A DNA stretch of 64,000 nucleotides from Glandiceps talaboti (Eukaryota; Hemichordata; Enteropneusta; Spengelidae), in assembly GCF_964340395.1 (NCBI RefSeq), contig NC_135551.1:12045379-12109378 (forward strand), read 5' to 3'. Below are positions 1 to 11,717 of this stretch, piece by piece. A model generated the notes under the pieces. The model was not told the DNA's origin and ran no database searches. It worked only from the letters and a program-made list of their open reading frames with translations. Both the position numbers and the translations under genes were made by a program. Positions within the stretch are counted from its first letter, which is position 1, and each line of letters opens with the position of its first letter.

Positions 1-404
1 TGATATTGTAGTACAACTGTAACATTTGTGATAACTTAAAGGAATGTCCATTCACATGTCAATCCATCCTTATTGTTGTTACCAGTGCAATATGCAGTCA
101 TTTCAATGTTGTTATGTGGAGTTTCTTAGTTGCTAAACGACTTTGTCATTACTAATATTACTAATATTACTAATATTTATCTACTAAGTTCTTGCCGAAG
201 TATACCCTGTTATTCATCTGCCATATACACCATTATAAAATGGTTGTTACCAAGTGTACATGTATTCACTCTTTTGGATATTTTTCCACTCGCTTAACCA
301 ACCATGTTTTCTTTGCAAAATACACAACCACTTTGGCTGTTACATTGATATGCGCATGGTCTTGTTGCTGGGCAGATGTTTATCAGGGTTCTCCACAATT
401 TTGA
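1..404. other. Unassigned AT-rich sequence
   Basis: No supported gene. The two overlapping short plus-strand frames here (192-478) have no recognisable domain and the second runs into the dispersed repeat that begins near 405. Nothing else is seen. Confidence 0.4.
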
Positions 405-870
405 ACAAGCGACCTATCGGTCAGAATAGCTCCGCTGTTTTTTTTTTAAATTTTTTTATTTATTTTGGTGACATGTAGAAGTGGTTCAGTTCTTCACTAT
501 GCAGTTTTGTTTTAGCGATGTAATAAAGTGGTTACTGGTTTCATATGATGTCTCACTATAAAACACATTTTACACAGAAGTTGGTAATGTATTGTGCTTT
601 TATACCATAGTCACCATTTTATAACAAAAATCTACTGTTATGAAAAATTGCACAAAATCTCTGAAAAAAATGACTGGGAAATGCACACAAGAAAAAGAAA
701 AAAAAGAGAAGATTTTGAGGTTGGCTATAAATAATTCCAGTGTCTTACAGCTTTAACCCTGGAAAATGTTAATGATGAATGAAATAAACTAGGGATCTAA
801 AATAATTTTGAGGCAATTTGAATTTCAATTTTCTAACAAATTTACCAAGTCAACAACATTCAACTTGTAC
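405..870 (+). repeat. Dispersed repeat, partner of 57412-57880
   Basis: The segment starting at GCGACCTATCGGTCAGAATA closely matches 57412-57880 in the same orientation. Shared landmarks include a T-rich tract, GACATGTAGAAGTGGTTCAG, a block ending ATATGATGTCTCAC, and a terminal stretch with CAACAACATTCAACTT. It is non-coding with no visible terminal inverted repeats. Both copies are followed within about 100 bp by a member of the TAGTCCTGCTT MITE family, so this may be one arm of a larger composite repeat. Confidence 0.6.
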
Positions 871-918
871 TAGTTGTAGTAGATATATATAGGGAAGAAA
901 TGTATTAATCGCCACCTT

Positions 919-1550
919 AGTTTCCGTACGGCGACAATCCCAAGTACCCGGAAGAGAGTCATTCTTAGCCATACGTAGTCCTGCTTACATGACGGTGCAC
1001 GAGTCTGCATTACTGACTTGACTCTAAACACGGAGGTAGGAGGGACAATTGTCAGAATCGAGTCCCGGATTACTCCGCATGCAAGCAGGACTAAGCCATA
1101 CGTGACAGTGGTAACACTCGTTCATGTTTGATTACCTTTCATAAAGAAAACACAACGAAATGGTTGACGTGATCTTTTTTTAAATTTCTTTTCATCACAA
1201 AAACAAAATCTGTGTGATCAAAAGTGTTGTAAACTAAACCAGAAAGAACTATCGGACTGGCTAAACTTCCCGCTGAACTGGAGTAAGGTCCAAGCCTCGA
1301 TAGTACGTGAGCAAATCATCTCAAACTAGCGATACAACTTTCAAAATATAACTTGACATGTCTTCATTTGTTAGAGTTATACAATTCAAGACGGGTTTTC
1401 ACTCGAAAATAACAATTCTGTGAATAATGACATTCTGAACGCAGCGATTTCTCGGACGATGTTAACACTGTAACGTATGGCTGGCAACGACTTGCTTCCG
1501 GGTTAGTCCCTCGTGCATCCGGGTACTTGAGATTGTCGCCGTACGGAACT
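919..1550. mobile_element. Inverted-repeat DNA element, TIR AGTTCCGTACGGCGACAATC
   Basis: The left arm (919-952) is the reverse complement of 1518-1550 with few mismatches. The similarity continues inward: 953-975 plus about 1103-1128 on the left matches about 1456-1517 on the right. Total length is about 632 bp, of which 118 bp is a nested MITE in the left arm. No coding capacity was seen; the minus-strand frame 1364-1630 is not recognisable. No clear flanking target duplication was found, so the superfamily is unassigned. Confidence 0.6.
976..1093. mobile_element. 118-bp MITE, TIR TAGTCCTGCTTRCAT, 9-bp TSD
   Basis: The element starts TAGTCCTGCTTACAT and ends ATGCAAGCAGGACTA. It is flanked by AGCCATACG at 967-975 and 1094-1102, a perfect 9-bp duplication. 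An identical-length (118 bp) relative lies at 20196-20313, also with a 9-bp duplication. A duplication of 9 bp is what Mutator-like (MuDR) elements make; that assignment is inference. Partial relatives lie at about 55590-55642 and 57949-58037. Confidence 0.8.
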
Positions 1551-1936
1551 ACCACACATCGGCAATTTTGACGCTGTAATTTGGCCACCAATATTGATCG
1601 CACAAAAACAAAACTCCATAAATGAACCACAAAATACTTTCCCTTTCAAAATGTGGTAATTTTAGAAAGAGTATTATTTATCGTTTTTATTGACGACTGA
1701 CTCTGTCAAAAATCGCCCCATACACTTCAGTTCAGGCATTCAAATTTGATCATGATGAGGTGCATATACTGGAATGAACCATTCTGTAGGAGGGGTGGAT
1801 GGAGAATTGGATTTGAAGTTTACAACCCTTTTTCGAACAAATATTTGTCATTTGGGCGCACAATGCGTAGAATTAAGAATATAGCACATATTACATTGCT
1901 TGTTTGACGTCAATAGTGTCTTTTGAAAAGTTGCAC

Positions 1937-1938
1937 CT

Positions 1939-1969
<31 letters not shown>

Positions 1970-4900
1970 GTACAAAACAAAGAAGTATACAGCACACAAG
2001 GAAAAACAGAACGAAAAGAATACTAAGAAAGGCTAGAGAAAATTTGACTTGCATCCAAAGAGTTTGATTTTTTTGGAAAAACAAAAAAACAAAAAACAGC
2101 AACTAGACTTCAACTAATGACGTGTTCGTATTTACACAAAATTGGTGCAAAGGTAGCCACTTCATTTGATGGAAATTTACTTTATCATTTGCCCTAGCAT
2201 TAAATAGTTCTATATTATATATGTTACAAAGTAATAAATTGAATTCCCTAAAGGATGGTTTCTGTTCCTTTAATTTTACCCAATAGATATATTTCCGAAT
2301 AACTAAAGAAACAAAATTTATAATCATTCTTTCTTGTGGGTCACCAAGAATCATACATAGCTTAGACGGAAATGACGACAAACTTAGCGAATTACCCATT
2401 ACATTGATAACTTCGCCCCACAGGGCCTTAGTATCCTTACATTTAAAAAAAAGGTGTTCCAACGTTTCTGGTTCTTCTTGACAAATCCCACAAAGAAATT
2501 TTGGGTACTTTGTTGGATTATAATGATGAAGTTGCTGATTTGTATAAAGAATATTATGTAAAAGCTTGAATTGGAATTCTCTTGACTTACTTTCATTGGA
2601 AACTTTAAAACTAAGCTCATACAACTTTTTCCAATTTAGGCCAGTGAAAGTTAAACATTTCTCAAGGGTTTCCTCAGTGTTTGGCTTCACAATTCTATTT
2701 TCTAAAAGTTTACTCTTTAGAACCGTCTTTGAAAGTGACTCAAACAAAATTCTTTCATTTCCAATATTAATATAGATATCGTTAGTTGAATGCCCTAACT
2801 GCTTAGCTTTTAAAAAATCTGGGATAGAATGTATCAATCCCATCCATTTCAGTTTGTGATTTAAAGTCAACCCCTTCTGTTCAAATATATGCCATGGAAC
2901 TAACGATTGGCCATGAAAAAAATCCGACACAGAGGAAAAACCCACTTCCTGGAATTTGCCATAGAACACAGACTTCCTATCTACTAAGATGTGTTTATTA
3001 TTCCAAATCAACTGATCATGTTCCTTGTCCCCCAAGTTATTTACTTCGGACCAAATATCCAGACACTCACCGATGAAATCTGTCAGGTACACAGGTAAAA
3101 GCGTTCTTTTAAAGTTACATTTCAATAAAAGCGGTCCCCCAACGTTCTTAATCTTATCAAGTACTAACATTTTCCAAGGGTGAATACAATCACTACAAAA
3201 TAATTGCTTAAGTATAAGAATCCTTTGAGCACTCTTCATAAGAAAAAGGTCAGGCATTTTGAGACCACCATGGCCCACCTCCCCAATCATAACTTTTCTA
3301 GCAACCCTATCCCTTCCCTCCCATAGAAAATCATAAATTAATTTGTGTATTTCATTTATTATGTCATTTGGTATCGTCGTATTAATCAAAATATAGGTCA
3401 GTTTCGAGAGCGCTAATGTTTTTATAACTTGAATTTTTCCAATAAGACTTAATTTTCTACATTTCCATTGCTTTAATATATTTTTTAGATTTTCTATTGG
3501 TTTTGTAAGATTCTCCAATTGGGCAGCAGCTTTATTGTGTGAAAAATGTATACCAACAATTTTAATGGTTGAGGTGGGCCATCTGACCCCGAAATGCCTG
3601 TCCTTCCGGGTGCTCCAGTTACCAAGCCAGACAGCTTCACATTTCTCAATATTAATCTTTAAACCTGAAATATCGTCAAACTTTCCAAGGACTTTAAACA
3701 GAACGTTGGCTGAGTCCACAGAGTCTAAAAAACATGTCATATCATCGGCAAAAGCAGATTCTTTGGCTTCAAAACCTGGGACCCTTATACCCTTAATATC
3801 TGAATTAGATTTAATAGAAAATAACAGTGTTTCTAAAACCAAAATAAAAAGAAGAGGAGATGGGGGGTCTCCTTGCCTGACTCCCCGTTCAATTCTAAAA
3901 TAGCCGGTACTATATCCATTATTCATAACCGTGCATTCAATATTACAATATAAAGCTTTGACCCACTTAATAAAAGAAGCGCCAAAATTGAAATGATCCA
4001 GAACTTTAAAAAGAAATTCCCAGCACACCGTGTCAAATGCTTTTTCGAAGTCAATTGCCAATAAAATACCTGGTATTGATTTTTCTGAAGTATAATGGAA
4101 AATTTCATCGATAAATCTGATATAGTCACCAATTTTTCTACCTTTTACAAAAGCCGACTGAGTTATTCCTATAATAGATGGAAGGGTTTGTTCCATTCGG
4201 CGAGCCAAACATTTAGACACAAGTTTCATATCAAAATTCATTAAAGAGATGGGCCTCCAATTCTTTAGAAATTGTTGGTCTCTCCCTGGTTTCTCTATTA
4301 AAGTGATTATACTTTGTCTCTGTGAGTTGGAAAATTCTCCACGAAAATAACCCAAATTTAAAGCATCTAAAACAAACTGGCCTACAACTGGCCAAAAAGT
4401 AACATAAAATTCCTTTGTCAGGCCATCATTACCTGGACTTTTATTTTTAGGAAACGTGTTTAAGACCTGGTATAACTCATCCATGGTTAATGGACCATCG
4501 CAAATATTACTCTGCTCTGGTAGTAGCCTTGGTAGATCCTGACTCAAGAAATCTTTCATTTTAGCTGCAACGGTATTACTTTTCCTATATAAATCTAAAT
4601 AAATACCTTAATTTCCTTGAGAATCTCACTAGGCTTTTCTAAAGTGTTGGTTTCTTTATTCTTCAACCTCCGAATAATTGTTTTATTTTTCTTTGCCTTT
4701 TCCAGACCAAGAAAATACTTGTTATTTTTTTCACCTTTTTCATACCACAGAGCACGTGAACGAATAATGGAACCTTGCATAATATAATCGTATTCTTTTT
4801 CTAGTTCTCCCTTGGCTACTTCCAGATGTCTATAATTTTCTTCACTTGGAGTGTCAGAACAAATGTTATCCAAATTCTTAACTTTCAAGATCTGCAATCT

Positions 4901-6702
4901 TATCCCTTCTAAGTTTAGCTTTTTCTTTGCTATATGAGATAGTAAATTCACGAATTTTAAACTTTAAAAACTCCCAAATAATGATCTTATTTTCACTAGT
5001 ACAATTATGAGCCCACAAATCAATACTATCACTTAGGTTTTTTGTAAACCTTTCATCATGAATAAGACTTTCATTAAATTTCCAATGACCTGGGCCACGC
5101 TTACAATCGTCGTTCTGTAAAATTAATGAAACAGCTGAATGATCGGAATCCACACCTGGAATTATCTCAATTGTTTTCACACTTTGTTGCAAGCAATCAG
5201 AAATCAAAAAATAATCTAATCTACTTTGAATCAAGTTTGGAAGGCGTCGCCGCCAAGTAAAACCTTTCTTATCCCCATGAAAAACCCGCCAAATGTCGAT
5301 CAATTCATGATTCACCAACATCTGATCTATTTGTTGAATAGAGTTCTTCCAAGTTTTGGGGTTCCCTCCTGATCTATCAAGATGCACATCAAGAGCAAAG
5401 TTGAAATCCCCCCCAAAAATCACAAAAGTAGAAGGGTCAGAGCAGTTTTCAGTCAACAGCTTTGCAATGGTCTTCATGAATGAATTGTGGTTTTGTTCAA
5501 CGTTTGGAGCATACACATTTAGGAGAATGTAGGGAGAATCATCCAACTCAGCGGCAATGAAAATATACCTTCCATCCTCATCAATAATTACATTTTTGAT
5601 CAGTACACTATTAATATTATTTATAATTGTCATGACCCCTCTGCTGTTATTTGCCCCGTGAGCAAACCAACACTTGCCAAGAAACTGCTTACTCCAAAAG
5701 TCGATGTCCGCATTACAACTATGTGTCTCCTGAAGAAAAACTACATTATATTTTTTTACAGTTAACCATTTACACAATTTTCTGCGCTTACTTAAATTAC
5801 GAAGACCCCTAGTGTTAAATGTTAAACAACGTAAATTCATGGAAGAACGGAAAACATTAATATAGTGCAAATTCGATGCAAGTCAAAACAAAAGAACAAC
5901 ATGAAAAGGTGAGGGAGCAAAAGAGTATGGCGACAGAGGAACCAACACAAGCGAAAAGAAGGCAATGACATACAAAGGCACAGGCACAGACACATTACAA
6001 AAGAAGGAAAACACGAGAAAAACACAAAAGATGTCCAGGTGAAAGGAGCACCGAACAGGTGGGAAAAGCAAACTGCCGCAACAGATAAAGCACCCGTCCA
6101 CCCAAATCCTCTCTCAATGTAGTAAACACTACTGAAAATACAGAAAGATTACTTTAAAATCTATCTACTAACTGGAAACAGACATGCTTGTTCATAATTC
6201 TTTCCATTATAGACAAGGCAACACTTCCAACATCGATGAAAACGTAACCCAAATTTAGTTAAACACACATACCGCTAACAACACAAACTAATGCCACGTG
6301 TAAACTGTGTTTGCTGTCAAAATAACATTATCTCTGAAATAGAACTGAGAAATAAAAAAAATAAAAACATTAAAGCATGCATCTACTACACGCAATGCTA
6401 TGGCTTGAAAAAAAAAACATTATTGAAACGGACTATAAATGTTTCTGAACCATTAACTGTAAACAGTTCTTTGTAAAAATAGTTCACGGATGAATTTTTT
6501 CATGGTGTACAACGTGATTATGGACGTAAGTTACAACTAATAGGCAGTGTACTCCATAACTTCAATTTTTCCGACAACGAGTTGCAGCCAAGGATAATAT
6601 CCCAATTGGGTAGACATCGACATGTACAACAATGACAGACAAATTCTTACTCTTCATCCTGGCCGTTGATACAGTTTATTGTTTATGAATAACTTGCCGT
6701 TC
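1937..6702 (-). mobile_element. L1/Tx1-type non-LTR retrotransposon, 5'-truncated, with TSD
   Basis: A minus-strand LINE. The 3' end is a run of T on the plus strand (about 1938-1963), i.e. a poly(A) tail, followed by about 140 bp of 3' UTR before the ORF2 stop. The body holds an endonuclease-RT ORF2 (2103-5870). About 830 bp upstream of ORF2 has no recognisable ORF1, so the copy is probably 5'-truncated or has lost ORF1. GAAAAGTTGCAC at 1925-1936 and GAGAAGTTGCAC at 6703-6714 differ at one base and look like the target duplication. Confidence 0.8.
2103..5870 (-). pseudogene. LINE ORF2: AP endonuclease + reverse transcriptase (two frameshifts)
   Basis: Three overlapping reading segments (5870-4878, 4951-4595, 4559-2103) make one L1-style ORF2. 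The first carries an apurinic-type endonuclease: FNTRG, LQETH, NVYAPN, GGDFNFAL, SRLDYFLIS and SDHSAV. The third is the RT: KSPGNDGL, WRPISL, SAFVKGRKI, IDFEKAFDTV, GVRQGDPPSPLLF and FADD (codons at 3741-3752). A C-terminal CX2C...HX4C zinc knuckle (CGIC...HLFFKC) follows. The domain order and the GVRQGDPxSPLLF block fit the L1 superclade, Tx1-like. Frameshifts near 4885 and near 4605 break the frame, so this copy cannot make a full protein unless they are assembly errors. Confidence 0.85.
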
Positions 6703-8380
6703 GAGAAGTTGCACTTTACCTAAAGTCTCGCGGACTGATTTCCAATATGGCGTCGGTCATTATACTCATTAACATATTCATTTTTTTTTCAAATTTCAAA
6801 AAAAAAATCATGAAAAATAGAAGAGAATACGTGCTGACTTGAAATTAACAAATCTAAGTAAGCTACCCTCTGTGCATCAACACACCACATATCAAAGCAA
6901 TCTGAATTGAAGTTTATGAGGAGTTGATGAAAATGTCATTTTGGGAAAAAAAATCATAAAAAATTGAAAATGGCACAGATCAACTTGGCAAAAACAAATC
7001 TGAATAGCCTCCCCCCAGGGAACATGCACACCAAATATCGAAGAATTCCGACTGTCACTTCCGGAGTAGATAGTGAAAATATAAAAGTTTGACGGACACC
7101 TATGATTCACTCTACTCTCTATACCTCAATACCCACCTATACCTAAAGCTGACAGCGGAGCTAAAAATAAAGGGGTGCCCTAATTTACATATTTATTTGC
7201 ATATCATTAGCATAATATTAGGAAGTGAAAAAAGTTTCCAAAATCAAAAAACTCCTATTTTATTCATTCGGCAAACTAAAATGCACTGAAATGTATTGAG
7301 ATCACTTATTTCCATACCTTTAACATAATTCACAATGTAAAAATTTCAGGAAGGAGGTTGACAGTTACACAGACGATGTTACAGTAATGTTGGCAAGCAT
7401 GTTTTACACACAGGAGTGACAACACATGGCATTGTTGATGTACATGTATGCACCTCTAGTCTAGCTATCACTTAGTTTTGAGTTGTTGGTTTCACCTTGT
7501 AAATGTGCATGTCATTCATAAAAATTAATTGCAAACAATTCATTTCCCTTTATTTCTCTAAAATTTGATATCTTTTTAATTTTCATGAATGGAAACTGAT
7601 TTTTCATCAAAATTTGCCGGAAATACGTACATTTTTAATGTGACGAATTTGGGCTAAGAATAACCGAATACGTTCAGTGCAAATGTACAGTAACAAACAT
7701 GGCTGCCACATCGGAGCTACCTCGTGGTACTACGATCGCGATTCACATCCAAACATGATCATTTAGGACATTAATTTTACCATGGAACCGTACCGGAGTA
7801 GTTATTTCTAAAGAACATGTATAAATTTTAGGATTTTGTTCGTATTCATCAATACAATGCGAAAATTGTCGTGACATCGTACATCGTATGCGTACTGTAT
7901 TACGTACGGGAAGGCTTGGAAATTACCGACTTGATAAACCCAGCCATAGAAACTACCAACGTACCGTCTTCTACTTTACGACGGTACTACATTTACTGTT
8001 TTTGTTTCGGCTACCATTGTTATAATCAAGGCGATAAATAAGTTCATAAATGATGATAGACGCAGTGTCGCTGTTCACTTCCTTCATTAACGGCATTGAA
8101 TAGAATCTCTTGAAGACGTTCACGCCAAAACAAAGGGCGCTGAATGCAAACAAAGGGGCGGTCCTGTAAACAGAGGGGCAGTCCATGAAAACAGAGGGGA
8201 GAACACTGTGTATATTTTGCCAACTAGAGACTGAAAGCAACATCCTATAGACCAAATATCAAAATGCATGTAATCTTCCCAGTGGTTTTGGCCTTAACAT
8301 TAATTCAGCCACAGATAGGCAGACAGACAGACAGACACCTGAGACATGAAATTCATAAAACTCAAGTACAAATTTTGAAT
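6703..8380. other. Non-coding AT-rich interval with diverged short repeats
   Basis: No gene is supported. Around 6840-7060 two loosely similar segments share a short motif (accaaatatc-like text after a CATGCACACC or CATCAACACACC start, then AAAAATCATAAAAA), as do many dispersed repeats in this window. A short GACA run lies at about 8318-8337. The short frames here match no family I know. Confidence 0.35.
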
Positions 8381-8389
8381 AAACAAGTC

Positions 8390-9400
8390 ATTGACAATGA
8401 CATAGTCCCCGCTATGATTGGGTTTTAAGGAACTGGCAGTTTATGATGTCATTTTCTTGATATCACTACTCTGATCACGCAACAACACTTGTGAACCTAA
8501 ATAAAACAGACTTAGATATGTTGTGACTGCTCATTGGATATGGAACATGCCTACTCATGTTGTATCTCCTCGTTGGACATGGGACATCGCTACTCTTCAA
8601 GATGACGTGATGGCATAATCCATTCAACAATAAAGGATAGGTCGGGTATGTGGGGGGGGGGGGACCTGTTCAAGCATGTCTGAGTTATGGCTTTGGACAT
8701 GAAAACTGCGCAATCAAAATGACTGCCAGGCAGCCATATTGGATCGTATCACGGTGAAAATGGATATGCACATGTATGTCATAGAACACTGTGCTAATAC
8801 TAACTTTGAATGAGATCTGTTCAAGCATGTCTGAGTTATGGCTTTGGACATGGAAAATTCGCAAACAAAATGGCTGCCAGGCAGCCATATTGGATTGTAT
8901 CATAACGGAAATGGATATGCACATGTATGTCATAGAACACTGCTAATACCAACTTTGAATGAGATCTGTTCAAGCATTTCTGAGGTATGGCTTTGGACAT
9001 GGAATATTCGCAAACAAAATGGCTACCAGGCAGCCATATTGGATCGTATCACGACAACAATTATTATGCACATGTATGTCATATAACACTGTCCTAATAG
9101 CAACTTTGAATGAGATCTGTTCACGCATATCTGAGTTATGGCTTTGGACAGGGAAAATCCGCAAACAAAATGGCTGCTACATGTAGGCAGCTATATTGGA
9201 TCATATCATAAAACAAATTGACGTGCATATGTATGCCATAATATGTTGCCCCTGTACCAAGTTTGAAAAAAATCGGTCATGGCATCTCCAAGAAACGGCT
9301 GCGGATGGATGGACGCACGGACGGACGCACGGACAGACGGAATGTAGAAAAGCAAAAGACTGTTTTTATCAGCTGACTGAAACACTTGATTGTATAATAC
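8390..9400 (+). repeat. Dispersed repeat with about 150-bp tandem monomers (copy 1)
   Basis: A repeat unit of about 1 kb. Its left flank (8390-8650) contains CCCCGCTATGATTGGGTTTT and CTGATCACGCAACAACACTT. About four tandem monomers follow, each containing CAAAATGGCTGCCAGGCAGC, GTATGTCATAGAACACTG and TTTGAATGAGATCTGTTCAA (spacing 149-151 bp). It ends in a segment with a GGACGGACGCACGG-type run. The same layout recurs inverted at 48205-49130 (without the terminal GGACGG segment) and 58490-59325. Stop-containing frames across the monomers are artefacts of the tandem array. Confidence 0.8.
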
Positions 9401-9419
9401 TACCGGTACTAATCAAAAT

Positions 9420-9655
9420 CATCTGATCTCAATACAATATGTACATGTATAGCTCACATAAAAGAATTTATACTAAATTACTATATTTTGTATAATTATA
9501 ATTGTTTTGATGGATATATATATATGCTTGCATATATGTATGTCTCATAAGGCTTATTGATCTAACGCATAGTTTTAATGAATCATTTGCATAATTAATG
9601 ATTTTCAGCAATTAGATTATTTTTAAAGAATGCATAAAGACATTTTAATATAGTG
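9420..9655. repeat. AT-rich dispersed repeat (TTTGCATAATTAATGATTTT family)
   Basis: It contains a phrase of the form TCATTTGCATAATTAATG followed by a TTCAG-AATTAG block and a stretch about a transcript-like 'ataaag' tail. Very similar phrases occur at about 10130-10320, 11730-11960 and 60940-61250, in places twice at roughly 130-150 bp spacing. It is non-coding and the origin is unknown. Confidence 0.5.
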
Positions 9656-9847
9656 AACACATATTGCCTGGCCATGAGGGCTATAGCACCCGTTTATTAC
9701 ACCCGAGGGACTGTGAGTTACCAGAATCACATGCTATTTCCCGAGGCCAAAGGCCGAGGGAAATAGCATGTGATTCTGGTAACTCACAGTCACGAGGGGG
9801 TAATGAACGGGTGCTATAGCCCGAATATAGGCCAGGCAATATGTGTT
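9656..9847. mobile_element. 192-bp near-perfect palindrome (fold-back MITE)
   Basis: The arms begin AACACATATTGCCTGGCC and end GGCCAGGCAATATGTGTT. They pair almost throughout, including TTACCAGAATCACATGCTAT, with a very small centre at CCAAAGG near 9753. Such near-loopless hairpins are typical of fold-back MITEs. No direct target duplication was seen. The right end directly abuts the inverted-repeat element at 9848. Confidence 0.8.
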
Positions 9848-10056
9848 TTATAATATACCTCATGCTGTGAACTCGCGGTGGCAGACGACATCGTCAGAAG
9901 CTCCCATTTTGACCTGCTGTGAACGCGCGGTGGTCACGTGACCATGTAAAAATTGATGGGACTATTTCCCCAAGGGAAGTAGTCATTCTATTTTCCTATC
10001 ACGTGACTGATTCTAGCGAATCATGGCACAGCATTATCACTAGGTATATTATAATT
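9848..10056. mobile_element. Short TIR element (ATAATATACCT termini)
   Basis: The left end TTATAATATACCT...ATGCTGTG is matched in inverted orientation by CACAGCAT...AGGTATATTATAA at about 10028-10054. The interior has two copies of a CGCGGTGG-containing phrase and a GGTCACGTGACC palindrome. It is non-coding. It could be part of one composite element with the adjacent 192-bp palindrome. Confidence 0.45.
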
Positions 10057-10059
10057 TAG

Positions 10060-10371
10060 TATATACACTGATGATAGCAAAGTCTTTGCACAATATAAAG
10101 TTTGATAATGTGTAGCTTGTGGTTTGAATGACTCATTTGCATATATTTTTTCTAATTAATTAATTTCAGTAAGTCGGCTATATCTTAACATAAAGCAGAC
10201 ATCCTGAAAAGAGTATGATGTAACTTATAAGTTATAATTACTTTAAATGAGTCATTAACATAATTAATGAGTGTCAGTAATTAGGCTATATCTTAAGAGT
10301 GTACTCTTAAAATTCATTATAATGTACTACATACAATACCAATGCACACAGCTTCTAATAAAAATACTTTG
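10060..10371. repeat. AT-rich dispersed repeat, tandem-like copies
   Basis: Two diverged copies of the phrase with TAATTAATG and GGCTATATCTTAA (about 10120-10200 and 10240-10310) belong to the same family as 9420-9655, 11720-11960 and 60940-61250. No gene is present. Confidence 0.5.
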
Positions 10372-11717
10372 CAGGGCTCGAAATTCGCGGTAGTCCCGCG
10401 TCCACAGACTACCAATGTTTGTCTCTGGGCTACCAAATTATGTGAGTGGTAGCCCAATTGGGCTACTAAGTTTTGAATGAAACTATGACACCCTGACTCC
10501 GACACCTTCCTGGGCCGGAGGCCTCCGAGGTCACAGTCCTGTGGGATGTGTTCTCGCCAAAATTAGCGTCAAAATCTGTGCGTCTTTTCCAAATTTGCAT
10601 CCACACTACATGTATCAAATGTACACGAAATACATGTACACTGTACACGTCATTCTTCCGTTCATCGTATACACAGCTTGTACTTCCAAAATGTCACAAC
10701 AAAACATTTATATGCAACAATATTCTGTATAGCGATTTAACGTTATCTTTCTGTACTTTCAATTTCCCATGGTAATCACTCTCTGGAAATCTGCTCTCCG
10801 GCCCGGGCCCTTCCGGTTCTTCTCGGAGTTGGAGTACAGTACACTCTCGGTACAGCACTGCTGCAGTAACTAAATTCCATAACATGAATGACAGCTTTAA
10901 CTTTCAACTTGACAGAGACACAGTTGTAATGGTGTTTGATAAAATTTTATGCTAATGAGAACTGTTAACTTGGTATACACCTACAGATTCGTTTATTCTT
11001 GAACGATGCCTAAAACATTCCGTGTGTAAACCACGCTCACGCACCCCCTGAGAGCATGCAGTGGTGAATGGTAAATTCACGTAATGCATTCGATCTAGTA
11101 GTAGTAGCAAAGCTCAAAAGAAAGTTGAAGTTTTAGTGAGAATGAAATGGTGACATGAAGATTTGAATTTATCTGAGTGAAGTTTTCAGCATGGACCGTC
11201 TGCTGACGTGGTCTTAGACTCTGTTTGATTATCTCTTCGCCCATGAATGGAAGGTGCTTTGCCGTAATGGCCATCATGTATGAATACAAATCCTGTCTAA
11301 CCCGTCTGTTAATAAGTAACCAATCACGTCGATAGATAATGATAACAGCACATAGGGGTGGGGTGTGGGGTTTTTTTGTTTTTTTTCATTGCAATGATAA
11401 CCGTACGTTGTAACAGTAAGCCTCATACGGTCCCACTTTATGACATGTCCCCAGAGACACATACATGCAAAAAATTGCGTTCCCAATGTCAAATATGGCA
11501 TGAAATACACACAAATAACGTGCTAACGTGACTCTTAAGTCATTCAATCAATTATCGAATTCAATACATCATATAGTTACATACAATGTATATACACAGA
11601 CACCATTAATTTAGGAATGCATGCATATGGGCTACCAGTCATTGCTCTCGGGCTACCAAATTTTAAAGATGGTAGCCCACCTGGGCTACCAAGAAAAAAA
11701 ACGAATTTCGAGCCCTG
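10372..11717. mobile_element. hAT-like non-autonomous element (TIR CAGGGCTCGAAATTCG)
   Basis: The termini CAGGGCTCGAAATTCG (10372) and CGAATTTCGAGCCCTG (to 11717) are inverted repeats of the CAGGG type common in hAT elements. The subterminal word GGGCTACCAA and its complement recur several times near both ends. The flanks share only CTTTG (10367-10371 and 11718-11722), not a clean 8-bp duplication, so hAT is an inference. No transposase is encoded. The interior 10880-11200 is homologous to about 26340-26940. Confidence 0.65.

Noticed and set aside
1040-1075. tRNA B-box-like GAATCGAGTCC in the 118-bp MITE
   Set aside because: No matching A box at the right distance and no cloverleaf could be drawn, so a SINE or tRNA gene is not supported.
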